Shown piece by piece: positions 14,541-26,600 of a stretch of 52,691 nucleotides of DNA. Origin of the DNA: Didymodactylos carnosus (taxonomy: Eukaryota; Rotifera; Eurotatoria; Philodinida; Philodinidae); assembly GCA_905250885.1 (NCBI GenBank), contig CAJNOQ010000385.1, positions 1-52,691 on the forward strand, read 5' to 3'. Both the position numbers and the translations under genes were made by a program. Each line of letters starts with the position of its first letter. Position 1 is the first letter of the stretch. Under the pieces are notes generated by a model that was not told the origin of the DNA, made no database searches, and saw only the letters and a program-made list of their open reading frames with translations.

Positions 14541-14943
14541 AAAAATAAAGTTCATTTAGAGTTACGGAAAAGTGCTTTTCCTTATTCAGCATACCTGACA
14601 CTCTAAAAAAAATGCGACTTAATATCAAATTAAGTCACATTAATGTGCCTTATTCTGTGAAAATAAGACCCATTAATGCGACTTAATTTGATCCTAAGTC
14701 TCATTTTTTTTAGAATGGATAGTTCAGAAGATTTTCCAGTTTTAATGAGAAGTACTAACAAAAGTTGAAGAAAAATTTTCAAACAAAATGGCGAAAAAAA
14801 ATTACCACGGGAAAATAATATTAGTTTTAAAACTTTTCTTAAACTTTTGACAGTACTCTTCATCAAAAACAAAATCTTTTGGGTTATCGAGTGTGCTGAA
14901 TACGTAAAGCACTTTTCTGCAACTCTAAATGAACTTTATTTTT
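14541..14943. mobile_element. Foldback/MITE-like element with a nested palindrome
   Basis: The outer arms at 14541-14591 and 14894-14943 are inverted copies about 50 bases long, sharing AATAAAGTTCATTTAGAGTT, AAAGTGCTTTTC and TTCAGCA words. Weaker similarity continues outward to roughly 14480 and 14990. Between them, 14599-14717 is itself an inverted repeat beginning CACTCTAAAAAAAATGCGAC and ending with an imperfect copy of its complement. No open frame is credible and no target duplication could be fixed. Confidence 0.65.
14599..14717. mobile_element. Small palindromic element with CACTCTAAAAAAA ends
   Basis: The left end CACTCTAAAAAAAATGCGAC and the right end (complement strand CATTCTAAAAAAAATGAGAC) match over at least 40 bases with few differences. 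Similar CACTCTAAAAAA-type ends occur at 16690-16724 and at both ends of 18245-19080, suggesting a dispersed family. The whole piece is only about 119 bases, so it is certainly non-autonomous. Confidence 0.55.
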
Positions 14944-16171
14944 CTGTCGATGATATGTTTTAGCGACTCTTCTGAAGTCGCTTTGATGGTGTCTCGTAGA
15001 AAAGACACATTAAACTTTTCGTATCTATCGAGAGTTGAACTTATCAGATGAACGAGTTCATCACACAGACACATTAAGTATTAGTCTTACTGATCTCTTA
15101 TGTTGAAGTGTTGTGAGAGACTTCGACTAAAAACTTAAATCAGAGACCCACAGGAGTTGCTAGGAATAAATGAAGATTGCTTTTATACACTTCGGCAATT
15201 TCGTGTCTCACACACGAGTTAATAAGTGTCTACTATTTCCCTCAAAAATTGCATTACGCTTCTCATTGATAATTGTTTATTTCTTCTAGAAAGTCAGTAT
15301 GAGTTTAGGGGAATCAGCGGAAGCAGTTGAGTCCCCGCGTGTTCTTAATCTTTACGTAGGCTATAATCTTAAATCTCAAGATAGATCTACATCTACAAAG
15401 AAAATTGAATACAACTTCTTTAACTAAGTATTCGACTAGTCGGTGTATTCTCGTTTCGCCAACTTTTCTAAAAATATAGAAATCCATAGTTCTCGGTTCA
15501 CCGATTTTTTCTTAATTGATTTATTGATACTAATTACGTGATTATGTACAAAAAATTAAACTTAGAATTTTTTAATACCAATCAATTTCATACTTCGATC
15601 ATGAAATTTCAATTAATGTTAATTTTTGTTCTTTATATCTTTTTTCCAATTAAGAATGCGTATATTGCGACGAATATATAATTTTTTGACGTGCTAGTGT
15701 TGCACCAGTGGCAGAGTTTTGTGTTATAATAGCCGTATTGAAAGCAAAATCTTCTTTTAAACTATTAAGAAATAAGCAAAAATTTGGATGATGAACATGA
15801 TAAAGCGAAGAATTTAGTCTGCAATGTCATCCCTCGATGTTATTGTTAGTACGATGACTTAAGAAACCAAAATAATTCCACAATGAATAATCAAACATTG
15901 ATGCCATTTTCGGGCTTTTATTTTTAGAATTTATTTTAAACTTATTTTTCCACTTATTATTAACGAAAATATCTGTTAATGATTCGGCGAAACGAGAATA
16001 ATCTTTCGTACATATCACTGAATTAGTATGAAATCAATTAAGAAAAAAGTCGGCGAAACGAGAACTAATCGGCTAGCCATCGATAACGATGTGATTATTA
16101 AGCGTCTTTCTTGTTCAGACATCTTCCATGTGACTCTAGTGTGACTTTCATATGTCTGCATTAAACACATT

Positions 16172-16623
16172 CAGAGCATGGCCCAGTACAAGTATACAAG
16201 TAACAGTAAAAGTACTTGTACTTTAAGTAAATAACCGCTAGTGTGCATTTCGAATCCAAGGTGATGTACAAATTGTCACTGTAATCTGAATTTTTATCTT
16301 GCATTTCTCTATGGAAATAAAACGAAAGAATTATTCTTCTCTTCGGTCTTTTTCTCGTTCTGTCTGTGGAAGCTATATGTGCAATTCCAGTGTGTTACGG
16401 GCACACTGAACAAGCCACTTTCAGTGTGCGAAAACAGCCCCACGTGATGTGCACATTCAGTGTGCCTGAGGCACGCTATTTTTTACAGTGGGTATATAAA
16501 CTGCGAAATTACTCCTGACAGGAAACAAAGTACCTGAAGTACTTGAAATATACTTAAAGTACAAATATTAGTACTTTGTACTTGAAAAGTACAAAAAGTA
16601 CAAGTACAAGTATCCATGCTCTG
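16172..16623. mobile_element. hAT-like MITE with AGTACTTGTAC subterminal arrays
   Basis: The element starts CAGAGCATGG and ends with the complement CCATGCTCTG. It is flanked by AACACATT (16164-16171) and GACAAATT (16624-16631), a 6-of-8 match. Both ends carry arrays of AGTAC/GTACTT words in alternating orientation. The middle (about 16390-16490) contains several CAGTGTGC/GCACACTG words. There is no coding sequence. Eight-base duplications and CAG..CTG ends are typical of the hAT superfamily; assignment of this copy is by structure only. Confidence 0.6.
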
Positions 16624-16689
16624 GACAAATTTAACACGTATGGCAAATGGCCATTATTTTGAAGATGCATAAAAGACACTTTTTCTAGA

Positions 16690-16724
16690 AAGACGCATGA
16701 CTGAAGTCCCATTTTTTTAGAGTG
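16690..16724 (-). repeat. Solo end of the CACTCTAAAAAAA family
   Basis: On the minus strand the sequence begins CACTCTAAAAAAATGGGAC, close to the end of the 14599-14717 element. No matching opposite end is visible nearby, so this is either one end of a diverged copy or a fragment. Confidence 0.4.
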
Positions 16725-17777
16725 TATGCTCAAGCTTGCTATATCCAACCACTCTAATTTTTATACCATCTTTTGTAGAGTTTCATGATCTACAATCTGC
16801 AACATTAATTGTTGGAAGAAAAATGTAATAAAATACTTTGTCAATACTAATAAATGTCAGTAGTAAAGCAAAAAAATTGTACTTATTCGATTTATTCTAA
16901 TCTGCCTATGATACTGAACATCGCACGTTCTCCTGGCAAAAAAAACAAACAAACTATCTACAGCTGTAATCTTTTTCTCGCTCCTTAGTTTCTCTATTTA
17001 TTCAACAATTTGTGAAAATTCTTCGTATGTTTGAGTGGATTACTAACGAAATTATTTTTCAAGACGTCAAGACTGATTCTTATAAAAACTTTGAATTAAA
17101 AGATAAATAAAAGAACGTAATGACAGGACGTAATATAATTCTGACTATTGGCTTTTCATTTCATTTAACATTCAATTCCAGTTATTCATAATACCCGAAG
17201 TTAATTAAAAATTTAAAACTAACTGGTGCATTTGTCAATATTACATCAGTACTTTCATGAATGGTAACGTGTAAAAGAGAAAATTCGATTCTGCTGTAGA
17301 TATTTAATATGGGATGCATTATTTACTAGGTGATGTAGCAAAAGACATTACTGAAACTGAAAATACCGAATTTTCTGAAACAAACGATCAATGGGTTGTA
17401 TCAGAAAAATTCGTGAATAAAGTAGTAGGATGATAGCTGCTGAGAAATAGTATGATATTGAGAAAGATATTTTAACATTTCCGATGATCATTTCATGATG
17501 ACTTATTTCAAAAAAGCATATCGCCTTTAATCTTAAAATTTGATAACGGTAAGCAGATTTTTTTTGTATCTATGTTGAACAAAGATGGATTGTTCAATTA
17601 TCTAGTAAATGAAATACTAGTTGCAACTTTTTTCTGTAAAACTTTTTTAACCAAATTAGCATAGATGACACGGTTCATTTCATTATTTTTATCTGAAAGT
17701 TTTGGGAATCTCCAGAGAACTAAAGATGTTTTACAAACTATTAATATTTCTTAATAGACGAAGATAAAATTTTTAAA

Positions 17778-17948
17778 AGAAGCGATGAATCCGAAAAAAT
17801 CGATTTTTTGATACGTAGATAGTAAAAAACAAGATCACTAGTTTTGGGAAAGATACTCCAGTAATTTCTGTAATATTCGTTAAAAAAAGTCCCGAGTACG
17901 AGTACTAGGAATTTTGTACTCGAGTATACTCGTAGTCGCCCATGTCTG
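17778..17948 (-). mobile_element. Partial copy of the GTACTCGAGTAC hAT-like MITE
   Basis: The reverse complement of this stretch matches the first 170 bases or so of the 25060-25319 element. Shared features in order are GGGCG near the end, GTATACTCGAGTACAAAATT, CTAGTACTCGTACTCGGGAC (TTAGTACTCAT... in the other copy), a T-run, AAAACT(A/G)GTGA, TTTTTTACTAT and AAAAAATCGATTT. The end reads CAGACATGGGCGA on the minus strand. I could not find the other terminus, so the copy is truncated or its left side has diverged. Confidence 0.6.
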
Positions 17949-18040
17949 GCCTATACAGATAGCACAAATCATTCTTTTGGACTGAACCGCACAACAAGTT
18001 TTCAAAAACTTTGATTCTACTAAAAATCTACTTTTCACAC

Positions 18041-18125
18041 AAGGGCACAACTAGGATTTTTAGACGTTTGGGCTATAAAACTCTATGGGGAATGGCCCAA
18101 AAGTCTAAAAATCCTTGCAGGGCAG
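18041..18125. repeat. Small hairpin repeat (AGGATTTTTAGAC arms)
   Basis: Left arm AGGATTTTTAGACgTTtGGGC and right arm GCCCAAAAGTCTAAAAATCCT pair with two mismatches around a loop of about 22 bases. Outer flanks GGGCACAACT and TGCAGGGCAG are partly complementary. It is probably a tiny internally deleted DNA transposon; the family is not determined. Confidence 0.5.
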
Positions 18126-18244
18126 TCTCATACTAGGGCTACAATATAAAATTCCTCGAAATGTGGTTATGTTATTGTAGGTGGTTAGAACTTATATAGA
18201 ATATAAAATTATAGAAGGAATATTTCATCTACAACATTGAGCAA

Positions 18245-19080
18245 CACTCCAAAAAAGAGAACTTCTTCAGAAAACTGAAACTGTGTTTTTCATTTGTTCC
18301 AAATAGGGATCTGATATAAGTTGTAAAACTGATATTTTCATTTTCCGGAAGAACAGAAATTGAGTTTTTCATTTTTTCAGATCCCTATTTGGGACATTTG
18401 TTTTCCAGAAAACATTAGATCGAAAAACACATTTCTGTTATTCGTCTTTTTCAAAAGTCTGGATCTTAATTCCTCTTTTCACCAGCCAACTGTTTTTAAT
18501 CAATGCGATATCTGTGATCATATTTACAATTATTTTTTATACACTATAAATATTATCAACTGGAAACCTGCACAGATAGACAAAACTATGTAACCCATAT
18601 CCTAACGCGACCGCCAGTTGAAACCTGATTCGATCCGGGTTGAATCAGGTTTCAAACGTCGTAGGTACTCGGCTCGTTGAGTTTGAGTCGAATTTTAGAA
18701 CTCTATTGTCAAGGACAAATATATGCTCGAAGTGTGCACATTGTGGTACATAAATAGAAATTTACTACATTTTTGAGAATAAGTTTAAGCTTCTGTAAGA
18801 AAAGATCATGTTCGTTATATGTATTAAAAATCGCAAAATAAAAGCGGTGATCGAAATATCTGATTTTCTTTTCCTTTTTCAACTTCGAGATCTTCAGAGA
18901 ACTCAATAGAAATATTGTGTTTTCCAAATCTTGAAAAACAAAATTTCTGAAAAACTGAAATGAGTGAAAAACTCATTTTTTATTGAAAAATAGAAATTAG
19001 GTTCTTCATATTTCAAAGAACTTAAATGAGATCTTCAACTTGTTCTCTGAAAACACGAAGAACACGGTTTTTTTAGAGTG
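18245..19080. mobile_element. Candidate 836-bp non-autonomous element with CACTC(T/C)AAAAAA ends
   Basis: The left end CACTCCAAAAAAGAGAACTT and the complement of the right end, CACTCTAAAAAAACCGTGTT, agree at the tip and again at the TTCTTC..GTTTTCAGA words further in. Inside, 18301-18314 and 18377-18390 are a perfect 14-bp inverted pair (AAATAGGGATCTGA). At 18619-18652 there is a hairpin with GAAACCTGATTC arms. No credible coding sequence is present. The two ends could belong to different copies, so the outline is tentative. Confidence 0.4.
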
Positions 19081-19092
19081 AAGTGTCTTGAA

Positions 19093-19599
19093 TAGACATG
19101 GTCGAGACCGTCCCGGTCCCCACGGGACTGGAACCGGGAGAGGACAAAAACGTTTTTTTACTGGGACTGGGACCAACACTAGAACTAAGCTTTCTTTTGA
19201 CAGTTGCGTAAAGTCGGTTAAAACTTGACCTGTTCTCCATACTTAAATAGAAACGTTGTAGAAAATCGTCAGTAGGTCTTACAGTTCGATCTTATGTAAC
19301 TAGGCATGCACAGGTTATTTTGGTTATATATATATATATATATGTATATATGATCAGAAGAAGAAACATACGGGATACTTCATCCATTAAGGGACAAATG
19401 ACAGATAACTGTCGATTAGGAAACTCCTGAACTTTCTAGCATAAATAGAGTATTTTTTCCATGTAAGCAGAATTGCTTGAAGAACCGGAACCATAAAAAC
19501 CTTTCGGGACCGCAACAATTTTACGGTGTCGGGACCGGGATGAGATCGCAACAACTTTACGGGACTGGGACTGAAAAACCTTGGTCCCGCCCATATCTA
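19093..19599. mobile_element. hAT-like MITE with GGGAC/GTCCC subterminal arrays
   Basis: The left end is TAGACATGGTCGAGACC and the complement of the right end is TAGATATGGGCGGGACC. The flanks are GTCTTGAA (19085-19092) and GTCTTGAG (19600-19607), a 7-of-8 match of the length made by hAT transposases. Both ends are filled with GGGAC, GGTCCC and ACCGGGA words in both orientations. An AT microsatellite sits at about 19325-19343. There is no transposase frame; small open frames inside are chance. Confidence 0.7.
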
Positions 19600-22500
19600 G
19601 TCTTGAGACTTAAAAAAATATTGAATAACAGTTGCTATGAAGTCTCTAAAAAACTTTAATGGCTGAATATAAGTTTCAACTCCTCTCTGTGCCGGAGTTG
19701 TTGCGAGGAGTTTCACAAAAATCAATGGACTCAGGTGGGCCGAAGGCTTTCTGCCTAGGCCGCAAATTTTTAGACTGTTGCCATTTCTTTCTGCTCCTCT
19801 TCAATGACAAAAAGATCGAAGAATCAAGACACAAAATATTTTGAGCAACAATGCATAAATTTATTGAAGCATACAAAGAACATTTTGGTTTTATGAATAC
19901 TTTTTGATTGGAAAAACGGCAGAATACAGTTGTTTTTCACTAGGTTTTCTTTTTTTTCAAAACTTTCGCCTTAGCCGCAAGCCTTTTTGGTCTTTTCGTT
20001 AGACCTATGATATCATTCTACGTTAAAACCTCGAGAAGGTCGATTCCACTATATGTTGACTCCCGTCCTTTCTCATATTTTTCTACATTGTGGAGCTGAG
20101 CGGGACTGTGTATCTTGGGTGAAAAAATTATTTTATAAAGAAACCAATAAAAAATCCCAATCAGGATTCAACAGATAGATGATTAAAATTTGTGTTTGAG
20201 AACGAAATGAAAAAAAATTCGAGACTACTGAACCAATAATGGAAAGACAACTGTTTTCGAACACTGTTTTCAGGTTTTTAATGAAAAGTAGATATCAATC
20301 AGTCAATAACTAGTTGCAACGAGTAACAAGTAATGATCGTCAAAATAGGTCACAACGAACATCGGCAGTTATGCAAAATTTTGACTGAAGGACTTTTACA
20401 TATATGGTTGCACAGAATAAACATTGTCCTATACTTAGTTTTTAGTCTTCAACCTGATTGTTCAACCTCTAATTCTATCCTGTTCGTCACATTTTGACAC
20501 TACGTTATCAGAAGTTTTCCGTACGAAAAACGGTCAAAGACTTAAGGTTTAGTTAATCTATGAAACTGTGGAAGTCTTATACTGAAAAATATTGATTTCT
20601 CCAAAAACAGGATGTCAATAAAACAAATTTCTTTATTAAAAATTTGTTTTAAACTTTACATTTTTTGGAAAAAATCTACTTTTTTTCAAAAGTTGCAGTA
20701 TACGGAAAGTGTTTCTAATATGTCTGATAAAGAGTTGAATTTTGCATAAAACCAGATTAAATAAACCTGAAATCTTTGACGAAGGCGTCAATAAAAAAAA
20801 GAGTAAGCAGATGATAATTTTCGTATCTCACTTTCAGTTCGCATCTCTTGTTCACGACAAACTTCGTTCAGAATTAATAATTAGAAAAAGCGTTGGGCCA
20901 GACTTAACAACAATTTTTTTCTGTTGGGCGGAGGATCAGATTGCATTGAGCCATGGCCCAATGACCCTCCTATGAAGAATGACGTAGTTCTCAGATGTTT
21001 TCTGAAATATATTTTCCCGATCAAAAAACTTTACCTAATGCTTGCTTCATGTATTTTTTCAATCAATTATTTCCCATGATAAAAAACTTAATGTCCGCCT
21101 ATCTAGTGGAAAATGTTTACTGTAAGACTTCTGCAGACTTTCGAAACAGATCTTGTTTCTCAACTACTTTCCATTTAAAATTTTATTCTAAGTCATAATA
21201 ACTTACAAAAGTGATATTATTCTTAAGTCTGATGAATGATGGTAGTACTAAAATGTAGCGCAATAGAGTAATAGAAGAAAATGTCTTGAATTAGTTATAT
21301 TTGTATAATTAATTGATGCAGGATACGTGTTTTCAAAAATGTTTCATTGATATATACAGTCCTTTGCTAAGCGATAAAACAATTACAGCTGACGTACCAA
21401 CTTCGTTTAATATAACATTAAAGTTTCGATAACCTGATTTATCAGTGGCAAATTCAGAAGCATGCAATCACAGTCTCTGATTAGATAACCATACTTTTTT
21501 CTCAAAGTCCAGTATGAAAGTATTTTCTAGAGATGACCCATCGTGACTTCAACTGCATTCTCTTCTCTCTCGTGATATTGATTTTTATTTTTTAAGCAAT
21601 TAAAGCAATCTTCTCAAGTGTAGATGTTAACATGTACATAAAAATGTTATGATACCGCAATGTTCAAACTTTATCTTCTCTCCTGCATCCAACCCAATGT
21701 TTCTTCTTCTCTTCTCTAACTGCAAGAGTCTAAACCGTTTTTCTATTATACATGGACTGATCAAATTCATAGTCTGTTTAGTATGTACATATATATCGAT
21801 GTATATAGTCTGTACAATTTCCCTATGTCGTTTTTTCTTTCTTATGGTTCTTAATCCTGTTTTAAGATTTTTGATCTTTATCTACATACACATATGCGCG
21901 CACACACACACATACGCAGCATATCTGTATACATTCAGTACATAATGTTGAACATATGACCTGACCTCTGACTGTATAACGAAGAGTTTTTTATACATAG
22001 AAGAACTTTACTGTACGCGTAAGACTAATATATTCATACATAAGCCAGGCGCTTTAGACATAATTGTACAACTAAAGAAAACAAAATAGTCTGTACGATG
22101 ATGCAAATACATCGTACTTCTATGACTCCCTATCAACGAACATTCTCGTCTCTATTCTGTATGACTTCTTTCTTCTTTTATGTTCGTTTTTTTTTATTTG
22201 AAAAGGAGTGTGCAGAGATGTGCTTTAGAACATGCTTTTTTTTCTAAAATCTTTAAAAAGAAGAGAAGAAAATCGAAAAACTCAAGTACGTTTTTCGCTC
22301 TTATTTTATTCCTCTGTGATGCATGTCGTTTTTGTTTTTTTTTATTTAATTTCGACGATGAACTTTACATTAAGAATGAAGAAAAAATGTATAAGTTTTT
22401 TATTTACTATACTCGGTGTATTTGAAAGTGCATCAGGTCTCCGCTCAACAATAACAAAAGTCATCGAACAAAAACAAAAATTGATTTCAAACTTAACTGT

Positions 22501-23639
22501 TTTATGCACGTCTATTAAGCATGCGTTCTCCGAGAATATATGGATAGATTTAGAGGTGGTTATAGGCATGATTCACATTTCTTTCTTATACAGGACAAAA
22601 AAAGGAACACATGCATACAATATCGTGCGACAAAAGAAAGAGAAAAAGAACGAACGGAATAAGAGTCTCACGTTGTTGGATGCGGTGATGGTTTTTCATT
22701 TCTAACTACTCTCATCTAAAAGCCATCCCCGTTTTCTTGATCAGAAACTAGAGTCTGATCGAGTACACGCCCATACTTATTCTCTCTAGTAATGTAGCAT
22801 GTAAATCAAAAAGAATAATAAAAGAGAGAAAAAAATGTACTTATTACGCTCCTATATTTTTCGTTATGTTGAAAAAAAGGTTTTTCATGTAAAAAGCATT
22901 CTTTGTAATGGAAGGGGTTGTCTATAGTTCAATAAAAGAAGAATAAAAAGTTCTCCTTTCCGTCAAATACCAGTAGAAATCCTGATCGTATGTATTTTTG
23001 CATGTGGACATCATAGATAAGGAAAAGAGTTTTACATAGAAAAACAATAAAAACAAAGAATATCGCGGCACTTTTTTTTCGTTTTCTGTTTCTATATCTA
23101 GTTCTCCAATTAGGCAGTTTTCTCTAGAAGAATATTTCTGTTATAGAAGAACCCAAAATAGAAACGACGTTGCATTTCAGCGACGGAGACGGACGGACTT
23201 TCACTGACCGTTCGACATTTTTCTTCTTTTTTTTTTTTTCATTCTGAAATTCTTCAACAAACATGAAGAAAAGAATAAGAAGAGAGAAGAAGAGAGAGAA
23301 AAACGTTCTTCAAAGGTAGTGTTGTAGAAACACTATAGTTCATCATGTATCGGCGACTCTCTCCATAAGAATTCAGACATAAACCTAATACGCACACAGT
23401 ACACAAATAAGATCCATCTGTGTATTTCTTCATATATTCATTTTTGTTGTGTATTGTAGACACATACCTTTTCTGTATGTTCTTCGTCCATTTTCATCAC
23501 TGATAAAGAACCCCACAAAAAAAAGCAAAAGAGATTTACAATTGTTTGTTCAATCTAGTGATAATTTGAGCTCTTGTTCAACATTTTGACATTACTTGGT
23601 CGGACAACGAGAAAACAAAAAGATCATTTTTGAAATAAA
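19600..23639. other. Gene-free stretch upstream of the SAMD3-like gene
   Basis: No coding chain was found. The longest plus-strand frame (22232-22705) is a lysine- and phenylalanine-rich translation of A/T runs and overlaps an equally open frame in another phase. A short (CA)n tract lies at about 21897. Words such as GTGGGCCGAAGGC (about 19735) and GGGCCAGAC (about 20896) look repeat-like, but I could not pair them. Confidence 0.45.
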
Positions 23640-26600
23640 ATGGATTTTACAACAGTAAGCTCTCTCGATTTTGCAACTAAGGCATATATAATTGTATCTT
23701 TTTCAATTTCTTTTTTAGAAATCCGTTTTAAAATGGGAAATCGACGACGTCATTGCGTGGCTTAGGGAGTCGAAGCTCAGTGATTTCGAAAAAGTTTTCA
23801 GAGGTATCTACATTTAATCTTTTATAAAATTCAAAGACTATGTCCTTTTTAAAGCCCTCTTCAACAGCATATCAGGATATGACAAATGTTTTTCAGCGAG
23901 TGGACCCGACTACATATATTGTTTTTTCGATAAAATAAGAGTAATGTATACGTGCATTGGGAGAGGCGACGCAGTCTTTCACCGATAATCAGTCGAATTA
24001 GCTGCTCTGTTTCAGAAGCGTCCACTCATAATAGGATCAAGTCAAATATAAAGGTTTCTCTTAAATTCAACAAAAGAATTCATCTCATGGTTAATGAGTT
24101 CGCTTTCTTTGATACGGGAGTTTTATTATTTTTTGTTTGGATTTTACTTCTTTCTGTTAAAAATCTTAGTTTTTTTTGTGCACTAAACGAATGATTCTGA
24201 CACATTTGAAACCGTCGTTAAATTTTCTTAGAGATATCGCTATTGCGTGCGTGTAAATAACTTTTTCTTCCGATCCAGCTCTGAAAAGAAAATGTAAAAA
24301 AAGTACCCTGTGTAAATTTTTTGAGAAAAAGAAAAAAGTCAAAATCAGATTTTCTGACATACAATAGATAAAATGCATTTTCAAGCTATTTTTTATTTCT
24401 TCCAGCAGTTAGTTATTTGTTAGAAAGTCTAAAATGCTTTCGATCGAAAAAAAGTGACAGCCGTTCTTCCTTGGTTAAGCTAAACTTTAAAATCGTTTTG
24501 TTGAAATTTCTGTCAGAGAAACAACGCAAAAAAACAAAAGACCTACAAAAACGATTAGACATAACCTCGTCAGAGATAAAAGTACCTTTTCATATTTGAT
24601 TGACAGCAGCCAACGCCTTCAAGGTGATAAACTAGAAGCTAAACGAATGTAGACCGCACCCAAAGGCGGTGTCGTACAGCCCGAAAATTATATTTAATTA
24701 TTGATACAAGAAATGCCCGTCTATAGAAGGAATTTGGAAACAATGGAGCAGAACAAACTGAGATAATTGAATGCTGTTAAAAAACATGTAACTAAATCAT
24801 TGCTTTAGAAAAATCTGAGAAATAACTATTAATATAGTAATACTATCCTTTTTTTCTCTTGTAACCAAGTACAGGTGCAAAATTCAGTAGTTATTAGGTC
24901 AGAAAGTCCGAGAGCAAAGCTATAAGGTTCAAATTAAATACAAAATACTAATCTCTCGTGGTTTGTCTTACCTGTGCTTCAAATGATGTTGTTATATACG
25001 ACCTAAGTTCGTTTTAACATTTGAAACACGTTAATTTTGAATACGGTTAACATCTGATGCAGAGTTGGGCGTGTACGGGTATACTCGAGTACAAAATTCT
25101 TAGTACTCATACTCATACTCGGGACTTTTTTTGATGAGTATTCCAAAATACTCGAGTACTCCCCAAAAACTGGTGACCTTTTTTTTACTATTTGCATACA
25201 AAAAAAATCGATTTATTCAGAAATTTTTTCGAATCTTCAGAAAAAAAAATACTCGTACTCCTACTCGTGCTCGATCTTCAGTACTCGTACTCAGAAATCC
25301 GTGTACTCACCCATCTCTGATCTGACATGAAGAATATCTATCAAATTGTACCGTTCTGTGATCTAAAAATGTTTACAGGTTTTTTTTGTGTTTTTTGCTT
25401 AGAAAATGAAATTGATGGTTTAACATTGTTAAAATTAAACGATGCCATGGTTGTACGATTATTTCCAACAATTAAACTAGAGATTCAATTTATTGATTTA
25501 CTAAATCAACTAAAACAAAAACATTCATGTGAAACAACCAATGGTAGTACATTATCATCATGTTTAACAACAATTCCTGCACAAGCATCGTCTTCGTTCG
25601 ATGATAATCCATCAAATTCATCACCACCATCTAATCATATCCATCATCCAGCACATTTTCATCATCATCATCATCATAAAGTTTCACAAATACCTCGTTA
25701 CACACCCAAACTACATCCACCAAAAATGATTAAACGTGAATCAAAATTCTATTTACCAGCAAAGTATTTTATTGATAATTTAAAAAAACTCCATTGTTCT
25801 AAATATATTTGAATTTCTAGTTTACAACAAGATTCATCATTAAATGTTGGGGAGAGTGGCAATAATAGTAGTTTAGATAATGGAGAACATGATACAAAAC
25901 ATTCATTTCCACATATATATCAATTACCAGTATTTCCTGATACATTACGTTTAGCACTTTTAAGTCAAGATTCAAGTGCATTTAAATTAAGAACATACTA
26001 TCGAAATTTGTTAATTAGTTCATTATATGATGATTTAACAAGAACTTACAATTTATGGTAAAATAAAGTGTGACAAATAGCATAATTTAGCAATGCACAA
26101 TTTTTTTTCTCTCATTGAGGTATCCAAACGCTCGTCAGTATAAAACAGTTGCCTCAGCATTAGTAAAAGCTTTTCCATTTCTTGAACAATCAACTGATGG
26201 TGGCGAATCTGCATGGGTTGATGGTATCAAAGGGAAATTTAAACGTGGTCGACGTACAGTAACAAATTATGTTGATGCTGTTCAATCATCTGAAAATGGC
26301 ATGGACAATAGTAATGGACATCCAGGTGGTAATGGTAGTGTAGATCAATTTAATGATGATGAAAATAAACTACATGGACAAAAACGTTCAAGACATGAAT
26401 TTGAACTAGATACATATTCAGATAATGGGGATTATGAATCGGGTGAAATGATGGAAAATCAAAAGGATCAAGTTAGTTAATTTATTTTACCTGTTAAACG
26501 AATTTATTGAGTTGTTATTTCGATTTTTTCTTTCAGGAAGACAATAGTGAAAATAACGATGAACTTGAGGGTGAAGACTCGAATCACCGTGCTTATATTC

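Noticed and set aside
18619-18652. Hairpin with GAAACCTGATTC arms, considered as a tRNA or terminator
   Set aside because: It has no cloverleaf, no A or B box and no adjacent gene; it lies within a repeat-rich block.
22232-22705. A 157-codon plus-strand open frame
   Set aside because: It is dominated by translated A/T runs (Lys, Phe, Ile), overlaps an open frame in another phase and on the other strand, and has no domain or splice partners.
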